Below, piece by piece: positions 7,191 through 12,093 of a stretch of DNA of 12,093 bases. Positions within the stretch are counted from its first letter, which is position 1. Each line of letters begins with the position of its first letter. The DNA is from an uncultured Oscillospiraceae bacterium (GTDB lineage: Bacteria > Bacillota > Clostridia > Oscillospirales > Ruminococcaceae), in the NCBI GenBank assembly GCA_934539585.1, contig CAKTCT010000062.1, positions 1 to 12,093 of the forward strand, read 5' to 3'. Both the position numbers and the translations under genes were made by a program. Below the pieces are notes generated by a model. It ran no database searches. It saw only the letters and a list, made by a program, of their open reading frames with translations, and was not told the DNA's origin.

Positions 7191-7219
7191 AATATAGCAG
7201 ACTTTTCGGGAAAAAGCAA
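7191..7219 (-). promoter_or_regulatory. Promoter of tRNA-Arg
   Basis: On the minus strand TTGCTT (7214-7219) and TATATT (7191-7196) are 17 bp apart, about 32 bp before the mature tRNA 5' end. The rest of 7220-7310 is AT-rich and shows no gene. Confidence 0.65.
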
Positions 7220-7301
7220 GCCTTTTTTTGAATTTTCCCGGAAATTTTTGAAAATGCAGCGTTTATTCTAAAAATATTGAATTTTTTCGTAGAAAATATT
7301 G

Positions 7302-7341
7302 CAAAACAGCAATACGGCGTCCGAAGGAAACTCGGACGCCG
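7302..7341 (-). terminator. Probable terminator of the Cys-rich protein gene
   Basis: A perfect 10-bp GC-rich stem (7315-7324 with 7332-7341) with a 7-nt loop lies 10 bp beyond the stop codon. The following minus-strand sequence is T-rich but interrupted by other bases, so termination may be less efficient. Confidence 0.6.
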
Positions 7342-7351
7342 CGGGAGTTTG

Positions 7352-8104
7352 TCAGCTTTCCGCATCCTCGCCGCACTCCAGTTCGGTGAGGCGGGGCGGG
7401 AAGAACTCGTTGACCGGGAACTTGATCTTCCGGAAGAGCTCGCAGGGGTCGTCGGCAGTGGCTACGCACTCCTTATCCGGTACGCAGTAGTCGTAGACCG
7501 GGATCATCATGGGCACCTCCCGTTCCAGCTGGACGATGGAGAACATCCCGATGGTGACGTAGACGTAGCGTCGTCCCTCCGGGGCCACGGAGTCGCCGGA
7601 CAGCCGCCCGCAGATGTTCCGGGGGATGGAGACGGCGCAGTCGCAGCCGGGGCTGGGGCTGTCGCAGAGCCGGCAGGACAGAATGATGGGGTCCACCACC
7701 TGGACCTTGGCGGCGGGGCAGTCGGCGGAGCAGTCGTCGGGGCCCGGGTCGCAGCGGCCGGAGGAGAAGGTCTTGACGCTGCCCTCGGAGCCGTAGAGGA
7801 TCACCTTTTTGCTGAAGACCGCCACGCCCTGGACGGCGGCGGGAGGCGTCACCGGCGAGGAGAATACGTCGGCTGTGACCAGGAAGTAGTAGGTCATATC
7901 CACGGAGTAGAAGCCCTTATTGAAGGGCACGCTTTCCACGTCCATGAAGACGTTGAGGACCTCCACCCGGCGGCACTTGATGCTCTGGGCGTTGTCGACA
8001 ATCTGCTGGGAAGGCTGGGTGAAGTACACCCGCAGGTCTTCCAGGCAGTCTTTGGAAGGGGACTGCCCGGGCTGTACTAGGACAAATCCGCCCCGGAATA
8101 CCAT
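7352..8104 (-). CDS. Conserved cysteine-rich protein, function unknown
   Basis: A 250-residue soluble protein without a signal peptide or membrane segment. From residue 23 (LRVYFTQPSQQIVD) it has a well-ordered, strand-rich sequence with conserved-looking blocks: RRVEVLNVFMDVESVPFNKG (45-64), VAVFSKKVILYGSEG (94-108), then VDPIILSC, and near the end PVYDYC and PCELFRKIKFPV. It contains 14 cysteines, many in a central insert (118-165), which suggests metal binding or cross-linking. I recall similar unnamed proteins in clostridia but know no function. The ATG at 8104 is a judgement: the frame is open further upstream to 8299, but that part has low-complexity, antisense-like composition and overlaps a plausible plus-strand gene. 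No convincing Shine-Dalgarno lies before 8104, so the true start could lie slightly to either side. Possible homology to spore-associated proteins is only a guess. Confidence 0.8.
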   Translation of the reverse strand: MVFRGGFVLVQPGQSPSKDCLEDLRVYFTQPSQQIVDNAQSIKCRRVEVLNVFMDVESVPFNKGFYSVDMTYYFLVTADVFSSPVTPPAAVQGVAVFSKKVILYGSEGSVKTFSSGRCDPGPDDCSADCPAAKVQVVDPIILSCRLCDSPSPGCDCAVSIPRNICGRLSGDSVAPEGRRYVYVTIGMFSIVQLEREVPMMIPVYDYCVPDKECVATADDPCELFRKIKFPVNEFFPPRLTELECGEDAES

Positions 8105-8122
8105 AACACCGGGGGTGAGGCC

Positions 8123-8365
8123 ATGGAGCTGCAACGGATCACGGCCCGGGAGGCCCAGACGCTGCTGCGGTCCCGGGGAGTTCCGGAGGATACTGCCGCC
8201 CGGATGGTCCCGGAGGACGCCGGGGAGCTCCTCCACGGCAGGGCGGAAAACGGGGCGGAGCTTCTTTTCCGCTTTGCTCCGGGGGAGGAGAACCTGCAAG
8301 GGCTCCGGGAGGTCCTGGAAAAGGGGTTCCCCGGGGCGCGGCTGGTATCCTGGCCGGAAAAATGA
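8123..8365 (+). CDS. Small hypothetical protein (80 aa)
   Basis: An 80-residue, mostly charged and probably helical protein without membrane segments or recognised motifs. It has a likely N-terminal helix (ITAREAQTLLRSRGV) and a C-terminal part resembling a small alpha/beta fold. Codon choice (CGG, CTG, GAG, GCC) is typical of the surrounding host genes, which argues for a real gene rather than the shadow of the opposite strand. A GGTGAGG lies close to the ATG, nearer than ideal. It is divergent from the Cys-rich gene with only 18 bp between the two start codons, so any promoter must lie inside the neighbouring coding sequence. A weak candidate is TTGGAA (8052-8057) with TACTAG (8075-8080), 17 bp apart. 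Function unknown; it could still be spurious. Confidence 0.55.
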   Translation: MELQRITAREAQTLLRSRGVPEDTAARMVPEDAGELLHGRAENGAELLFRFAPGEENLQGLREVLEKGFPGARLVSWPEK

Positions 8366-8396
8366 AAGGGCCCGGTCCGTTTTCGGCGGATCGGGC
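8358..8396 (-). terminator. Terminator of the lipoprotein gene
   Basis: A 10-bp stem with one G-U pair (8370-8379 with 8387-8396) lies just after the lipoprotein stop at 8402. On the minus strand it is followed by CCTTTCATTTTT, a U-rich tail. It overlaps the last codons of the plus-strand 80-aa gene. The plus strand has no T run, so it does not look like a terminator for that gene. Confidence 0.7.
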
Positions 8397-8401
8397 GGGA
8401 G

Positions 8402-9619
8402 TCAGGCGTCCAGCTCACAGGTGGAGGGGGCGACGGTCAGGAGGGTCCCCTCCACGGCGGTGTCGTTGAGAAATTCCCGGAAGAATTCCAGGGGAACGTA
8501 GGGTTCGCCATCGTAAAAGGCGGTGGGGACGGCGGTTTCCACGGTGCGGCTCATGTTGATGACCGACAGATGGCCGGTGAAGACCGCCTCCGGGGAGCCG
8601 CCGGTGAGGACGGCCATCTGGATGTAGTCGTCGTCTACGGTGACGGCGGCGTTTTCCGGGTCCACGGCGACGGTGTAGCCCAGAGCTTCAGCGATGGGGC
8701 GGAGGGGGACCATGACCGTGCCGTTCTCCGGATAGGGGGCCAGGGGTATGGCGGAGAGGTCCAGGACCTGGCCGGAAACGGAGATGGCGTAGTCGGAAAC
8801 GGAGGCTGCGGCGGTTTTTTCCCGGACGGCGAAAACGTAGGTGACGTTTCCCTGCTCCCACCCGGCGGCGACTTCGTAGAGGAACTCGCCCTTGGCCGGG
8901 ACGGGGAGGGTGTGGTCCTGGAGCTCCACGGGCTCGCCCTCGTCGGAGGTGCCCAGCTGGTCCCAGGTCCAGCGGCGGAGGGTGAAAGTATCCGGCTCCC
9001 GGCTGAACCGGAGGGTCAGGTCCAGGGCGGCGCTGCGGGTGATGACGGGGATCAACTCCTGGTTCCACTGGGTGGGGGCGGGGGAGTCGGCGCAGATGGC
9101 TGTGCCGTTTTCGTACCAGGAGGAGGTCCCCCGCGCAGCGTTGAGGCAGGCGGCCACGGTGTCGGTCCGGTACTCCACCTGGAGGGCGGGCATGCCGCCG
9201 TAGGGGGAGTCCTTGGCCGATTGCCGCCAGCTGTCAAAGAAGGGATCGCCGTCGATGGGGTTTGTCCAGTCCTCCGGCTGCTCCCCGGTGACGGAAACAG
9301 CGGCGACGTTGTGAATCTGGGCGGGGTAGGTGGACAGGAACATGCCGTCCCAGGTCAGGTCCAGGATGTGGCCGGGGCGGAGGCTCTCAAAGTCGAAGGA
9401 GCCGCCGTCGGGGGCGGTGATGGCCAGGTCCCCCAGGGAGAGGGAGGCAGGCTCTCCGGAGCTGCCGCTGACCAGGAGCCCGCGGTTTTCTCCGCCTGTG
9501 ACCAGAAGGACGGTAAAAGAGGCCGTTACCGACTCCGGAGCCTGCTCCTTGGGGGAGCCGCAGGAGGCCAGGAGGACCAAGGAGGCAAATCCGGCGAGAA
9601 TTCGTTGAATGGTACGCAT
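8402..9619 (-). CDS. Lipoprotein with a copper-amine-oxidase-N-like C-terminal domain
   Basis: A 405-residue secreted lipoprotein. Residues 1-20 form a lipoprotein signal with lipobox LASC, so C20 should be lipidated and the protein held on the outer face of the membrane. Residues about 33-112 form a small beta-rich domain (TVLLVTGGENRGLLV to AAVSV) resembling the DUF3221 type. Residues about 113-270 are an unassigned, Trp-rich region. Residues about 298-395 match the copper amine oxidase N-terminal-like domain (VPLRPIAEALGYTVAVD, then EPYVPLEFFREFL), a wall-associated module common in Clostridia with no oxidase activity of its own. The start has AAAGGAG 8 nt upstream, but this lies within a strong hairpin. 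No promoter is evident in the 83 bp before the gene. It was probably once downstream of the manganese catalase gene. Its function is unknown beyond a cell-surface role. Confidence 0.85.
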   Translation of the reverse strand: MRTIQRILAGFASLVLLASCGSPKEQAPESVTASFTVLLVTGGENRGLLVSGSSGEPASLSLGDLAITAPDGGSFDFESLRPGHILDLTWDGMFLSTYPAQIHNVAAVSVTGEQPEDWTNPIDGDPFFDSWRQSAKDSPYGGMPALQVEYRTDTVAACLNAARGTSSWYENGTAICADSPAPTQWNQELIPVITRSAALDLTLRFSREPDTFTLRRWTWDQLGTSDEGEPVELQDHTLPVPAKGEFLYEVAAGWEQGNVTYVFAVREKTAAASVSDYAISVSGQVLDLSAIPLAPYPENGTVMVPLRPIAEALGYTVAVDPENAAVTVDDDYIQMAVLTGGSPEAVFTGHLSVINMSRTVETAVPTAFYDGEPYVPLEFFREFLNDTAVEGTLLTVAPSTCELDA

Positions 9620-9620
9620 A

Positions 9621-9674
9621 AAGCCGCTCCTTTCCGATGCTTTCTACTGAAACAGTGTCGGAAAGGGGCGGCTT
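9621..9674 (-). promoter_or_regulatory. Inverted repeat sequestering the lipoprotein Shine-Dalgarno
   Basis: Two 17-nt arms (9621-9637 and 9658-9674) pair at every position with a single G-U, around a 20-nt loop. On the minus strand the 3' arm contains the Shine-Dalgarno AAAGGAG (9628-9634) and ends 1 nt before the lipoprotein ATG. In RNA the ribosome site would be fully base-paired. The element may also be the remains of the catalase-gene terminator, since the 3' arm is followed by a very short U stretch. Which role dominates cannot be decided from sequence. Confidence 0.65.
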
Positions 9675-9702
9675 TGTTGCATGGGTGGAAAAATTTTCCG
9701 GG

Positions 9703-9924
9703 CTACTTATCGAAGGCGGGGTTGAAGGCGTAGAAGTTTTTGGCGTCCAGTTTGTCCTGGACGATGCGGGTGGCCTCGCCGAAGCGCTGGTAGTGGACGA
9801 TCTCCCGCTCCCGGAGGAACTTGATGACGTCCCGGACGTCGGGGTCGTCTACCAGGCGGAGGATGTTGTCGTAGCTCATGCGGGCTTTTTGTTCTGCTGC
9901 AATCTTATAAGAACAACTTTTCAT
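9703..9924 (-). pseudogene. C-terminal fragment of a manganese catalase (CotJC-type)
   Basis: A 73-codon frame whose residues 8-73 match the C-terminal end of the manganese catalase/CotJC spore-coat family. AAEQKARMSYDNIL, the LVDDPDVRD block, FLREREIVHYQRFGEA and the final FNPAFDK are all recognisable. E11 and H44 correspond to two of the metal ligands. The N-terminal ~120 residues with the other ligands are absent, so no active enzyme can be made. Upstream the sequence turns into the AT-rich recombinase segment, which supplies the present start: the ATG shares a base with the recombinase stop (TAATG). The fragment might therefore be translated by coupling. The missing 5' part is not elsewhere in this window. 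The junction lies roughly between 9895 and 9921. The family match is from memory of conserved motifs. Confidence 0.8.
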
Positions 9925-11489
9925 TAAAAGTTCCAGTGAATTTCAATGGGAACGTCCCTTGTTCCCGGAATACGCTTGCCAACAGATATATAATCAATCA
10001 GCGTTTCCACAATCTCACGGGTAAGGTGTTCCAAGTTGGTGTATTGTTCAATCAATTCGCGGCGATTATCACCTGCCGCAATTTTTTCTTCGATTTCGGC
10101 TAACTGCTTCCCGCCGTCAGTAACAACACGCTCCAAACGGTCGCGGTCTGTGGTAAAATCTTTAGACATTTCCACATAATCACTTTCAGAAATTAAGCCC
10201 TTGACCTTATCCATGTAAAGCTCCCGAATACCTTTTGAATACTCTGCAATCTTTTTTTCATAGACTGCAATATCGGAGAGTAGACGGGCTTTCTGCTCCT
10301 GCAAGTTATCGCAAAATTCAATGTTTTGTTCTAACTCGTCTTTGTCAAGATATTCGGCTGCCAAACGGTTCAACTCGTCAATTACAAGTCGTTCCAGTTT
10401 ATCAACAGAAATAAAAGAACCAATACAAGCGTCTTTTGCTACATGACGATTAGAGCATTGTAGATAGTGTTTGCTTCCTCGCTTTGGCGCTGATTTGGAC
10501 GAGCGCATTGTATAACCGCAATTTGCACAACGGGCTTTTCTTGCGAATAAACCGATTGTACCAACGTCAAAAGGTTTTGCCCTCTGTTCAACTAATGCCT
10601 GTACTCTGTCCCATAACTCACGGTCTATAATAGGCTCATGCGTTCCCTCTACGATATACCACTCACTTTTAGGGCGGGGTTTGTTCTGCTTCGTTTTATA
10701 AGAAACGCTGCCATATTTACCTTGCACCATATTACCGATATAAATTTCATTTATCAGCATATCGGAAATAGCAAAATACTTCCACAAGGTGCTGTTTTTG
10801 GTCTTTGGTTGTTTGTAACGCAACCCATGTAGACGTTTATATTCAGTTGGATTTGGTATGCCCCTGTCATTGAGCATACGGGCGATTGCAGTTTTACCGT
10901 AACCTTGTGCGAATAGGGTAAACACTTCACGGACAACGGCTGCGGCTTCTTCATCAATTATCAAATGTCCTTTTTGGTCTGGGTCTTTTTTGTAACCATA
11001 AAGGGCAAATGCACCGATATGAAAACCGTTCATACGTCTGTTTGTTAAGACGCTGCGGATATTTTCCGACATATCCTCTAAGTACCACTCATTGACAAGT
11101 CCGTTAATCTGGCGGGACTTTTTGTTTCCCTTGTTTGCGGTGTCTGCATTATCAACGATACTGATAAAGCGAATACCCCAAATAGGGAACAACCCGTGTA
11201 TGTATTTTTCAACTAATTCCAATTCACGGGTAAATCGAGATTGTGTTTTGCAGAGAATTATATCAAATTTATGTGCTTCTGCGTCTTTCAACAAACGGTT
11301 AAATTCCGGGCGTCGTCTGTCAGACCCGGTATAGTCGTCGTCACTGTATATGTTGTAAAGTTCCCACCCCTGTTCCATAGCGTATTGCAATAGCATAGCT
11401 TTCTGGTTCTGTATGCTGTTGCTGTCGTCAGTTTCAAACTGCTTGTTTCTATCTTCTTCGGATAAGCGGCAATAAATAGCTACTTTCAT
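9924..11489 (-). CDS. Large serine recombinase (site-specific integrase)
   Basis: A 521-residue recombinase that would cut and rejoin DNA at attachment sites through a phosphoserine link. The N-terminal resolvase domain has YCRLSEED with catalytic S10 and the adjacent R8, and SRFTREL at 84-90. A recombinase domain follows (about 160-300, with GYGKTAIARMLNDRGIPNP). A zinc ribbon has C321, C324, C345 and C355, and a coiled-coil region lies at about 385-475. The C-terminus IEIHWNF is a typical ending in clostridial transposon recombinases of the TndX/TnpX kind. The ATG at 11489 is chosen because GGAGGAG lies 8 nt upstream and the catalytic motif starts at once; an in-frame start at 11543 would lie inside the inverted repeat. 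The gene appears complete. Its base use is AT-rich, unlike the flanks, which indicates transfer. Its 3' end touches the catalase fragment, as expected for an integrase next to its attachment site. Confidence 0.95.
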   Translation of the reverse strand: MKVAIYCRLSEEDRNKQFETDDSNSIQNQKAMLLQYAMEQGWELYNIYSDDDYTGSDRRRPEFNRLLKDAEAHKFDIILCKTQSRFTRELELVEKYIHGLFPIWGIRFISIVDNADTANKGNKKSRQINGLVNEWYLEDMSENIRSVLTNRRMNGFHIGAFALYGYKKDPDQKGHLIIDEEAAAVVREVFTLFAQGYGKTAIARMLNDRGIPNPTEYKRLHGLRYKQPKTKNSTLWKYFAISDMLINEIYIGNMVQGKYGSVSYKTKQNKPRPKSEWYIVEGTHEPIIDRELWDRVQALVEQRAKPFDVGTIGLFARKARCANCGYTMRSSKSAPKRGSKHYLQCSNRHVAKDACIGSFISVDKLERLVIDELNRLAAEYLDKDELEQNIEFCDNLQEQKARLLSDIAVYEKKIAEYSKGIRELYMDKVKGLISESDYVEMSKDFTTDRDRLERVVTDGGKQLAEIEEKIAAGDNRRELIEQYTNLEHLTREIVETLIDYISVGKRIPGTRDVPIEIHWNF

Positions 11490-11514
11490 GTTCGTATCTC
11501 CTCCAAGAGATAGA

Positions 11515-11559
11515 ACAAGCCATTTCTGTTGTAATCGTACCACAACAAAAATGGCTTGT
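11515..11559. repeat. 18-bp-arm inverted repeat before the recombinase gene
   Basis: Arms 11515-11532 and 11542-11559 are reverse complements at 17 of 18 positions, with a 9-nt centre. The repeat starts 3 nt beyond the 49-codon gene's stop and ends about 12 nt before the recombinase Shine-Dalgarno. It may act as an RNA hairpin that limits read-through into the recombinase, or as a protein or recombinase binding site. Neither strand has a good T tract after it, so it is not a standard terminator. Confidence 0.85.
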
Positions 11560-11561
11560 CA

Positions 11562-11711
11562 TTATCTTTTAGAAAAGTTTACAACTTTGCCTTTCTCAAT
11601 TTTATTTATCATTTCAATCCACGTTTTTGTGAACTGCATTTTAGAAGTAGTGTTTTCGCCGCTTTTGAAAACACTCTTACAAATAGGTATAGGGTTTTGT
11701 ACTTTTTCCAA
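11562..11711 (-). CDS. Small recombinase-associated protein (49 aa), TTG start, unknown
   Basis: A 49-residue frame from a TTG at 11711 to TAA at 11562-11564. The start is supported by AAAGGGGG ending 7 nt upstream. The protein runs MEKVQNPIPICKSVFKSG near its start, KMQFTKTWIEMINKIEKGK in the middle and VVNFSKR at the end. It is basic, with a likely central helix. The composition and good ribosome site look genuine, and it sits just upstream of the recombinase in the same direction, separated by the inverted repeat. I recall similar short unnamed proteins beside serine recombinases in clostridial elements but cannot name a family. It could be an accessory or regulatory factor of excision, or a DNA-binding peptide; both are guesses. 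Because the transcript probably begins between 11712 and the transposase junction, it would be the first gene of the recombinase unit. Confidence 0.65.
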   Translation of the reverse strand: MEKVQNPIPICKSVFKSGENTTSKMQFTKTWIEMINKIEKGKVVNFSKR

Positions 11712-11794
11712 TGTTTAGCCCCCTTTCAGAAATGGCTAATACACTATATGAATAGCGGCAAGTCCACTATTACAACATAAAAAAGAGAGCTTTT

Positions 11795-12093
11795 GCCACC
11801 AGAATGGCGACATTTTCGTATTCTCCGCCCCAGTTGCGGCGCAGGTAGATGCCGTCCACGTAGACGTATGGGTAGCGGCCACCCTGCAATGGGCGGTTCC
11901 GCCAATCCTCGATGTGGACGTAAGCTTTTTTATTCAACTCACTGATCGTAGATGGCGAGACCTTGCTGCCCCACAGTGCCTCAGTGATATCCTCCACACG
12001 GCGCACGGAAACGCCAGCCAGGTACATTTCGATGAGCGCCTCTTCCACGCTGCTCTCCCGGCGGCGATACCGCTCGATGATGGCCGTCTCGAA
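11795..12093 (-). pseudogene. IS256/mutator-type transposase, truncated
   Basis: The frame enters from the right end of the window (FETAIIERYRRRESSVEEAL) and continues through LAGVSVRRVEDITEALWG, VSPSTISELNKKAY and a VYVDGIYLRRNWGGEYENVAI segment. This is the middle part of an IS256/mutator-family transposase. The D of VDGIYL is the first residue of the catalytic DDE triad. Protein homology stops at about 11795 (ILVA), where AT-rich DNA begins, and the frame ends by chance at 11770. The second Asp and the Glu are therefore missing and the protein cannot be active. The N-terminal part lies beyond the window. The GC-rich composition differs from the recombinase segment, so the transposase was probably the older resident at this edge. 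Confidence 0.85.

Larger units (their letters stand above)
9905..11794 (-). mobile_element. AT-rich serine-recombinase segment, edges approximate
   Basis: About 1.9 kb of AT-rich DNA is set between GC-rich flanks. It contains a 49-codon gene, an 18-bp-arm inverted repeat and a complete large serine recombinase, all on the minus strand. The left edge cuts a manganese catalase gene and the right edge cuts an IS256-type transposase gene. Both edges contain a near-identical short word (CAAAAAGC near 9885, CAAAAGC near 11790), but I see no long terminal inverted repeats. It is either one end of a larger element or a minimal or remnant element. The edges are inferred from where protein homology and base composition change. 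Confidence 0.65.

Noticed and set aside
6967..7197. A plus-strand 76-codon frame across the tRNA region
   Set aside because: It crosses a terminator and reads antisense through the tRNA-Arg gene.
7277..8080. A 267-codon plus-strand open frame
   Set aside because: It is antisense to the Cys-rich protein, has no ribosome site and has a shadow-type composition.
8105..8299. N-terminal extension of the Cys-rich protein up to 8299
   Set aside because: The extra 65 residues have a Pro/Arg-rich antisense-like composition and overlap a plausible plus-strand gene; the conserved-looking sequence begins after 8104.
8570..9733. A 387-codon plus-strand open frame
   Set aside because: It is antisense to the lipoprotein gene, Gly-rich, and runs through the Shine-Dalgarno hairpin and the catalase remnant.
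11488..11718. A plus-strand 76-codon frame opposite the small gene
   Set aside because: It has no ribosome binding site and runs antisense through the inverted repeat and the 49-codon gene, which has a good Shine-Dalgarno on the minus strand.
1..12093. CRISPR array, restriction-modification, toxin-antitoxin or other defence genes
   Set aside because: I saw no spaced direct repeats and no motifs of such systems on either strand; the only DNA-processing genes are the recombinase and the truncated transposase.

Overview
The window looks like chromosomal DNA of a moderately high-GC anaerobic Firmicute (class Clostridia, probably a gut Oscillospiraceae/Ruminococcaceae relative). The basis is inference: strong AGGAGG-type ribosome binding sites, sigma-A promoters with TTGACA/TATAAT boxes, CGG/CTG/GAG-rich codon use, a clostridial feoA-feoB-FeoB-associated-protein operon, a fragment of a CotJC-type manganese catalase and a large serine recombinase of the clostridial transposon type.

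Layout. 1-1100: a terminator of an upstream gene, then a URO-D-family methyltransferase-like gene that has lost its 5' end and carries a one-base frameshift near 720. 1134-2013: a monocistronic GH16 glucanase-like gene with its own promoter, a structured leader and a terminator. 1958-4556 (minus): the ferrous iron uptake operon feoA, feoB and a small Cys-rich FeoB-associated membrane protein, read from a perfect-consensus promoter. 4636-6565: the ATP-dependent membrane protease ftsH, divergent from feo, ended by a 14-bp terminator. 6579-7083: an AT-richer gene for a small zinc-ribbon membrane protein. 7085-7219 (minus): tRNA-Arg(CCG) with encoded CCA and its promoter. 7315-8104 (minus): a cysteine-rich conserved protein of unknown function. 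8123-8365 (plus): a small divergent hypothetical gene. 8402-9619 (minus): a lipoprotein with a copper-amine-oxidase-N-like C-terminal domain, whose ribosome binding site lies inside a strong inverted repeat.

9703-12093 (minus) is a broken mobile region. The last ~65 codons of a manganese catalase (CotJC-type) are cut off by an AT-rich segment of about 1.9 kb. That segment carries a 49-codon TTG-started small gene, an 18-bp-arm inverted repeat and a complete 521-aa large serine recombinase. Its other edge cuts an IS256/mutator-type transposase just after the first catalytic Asp. The two flanks belong to different genes, so this is not a simple insertion with matching flanks. Either a larger integrated element continues beyond the window, or a deletion or rearrangement followed insertion.

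The housekeeping part (feo, ftsH, tRNA) is ordinary. The most interesting items are the recombinase segment with its small upstream gene and dyad, the Shine-Dalgarno-sequestering hairpin of the lipoprotein gene, the two competing stems in the GH16 leader, and the Cys-rich unknown protein. I found no CRISPR array and no convincing defence system.
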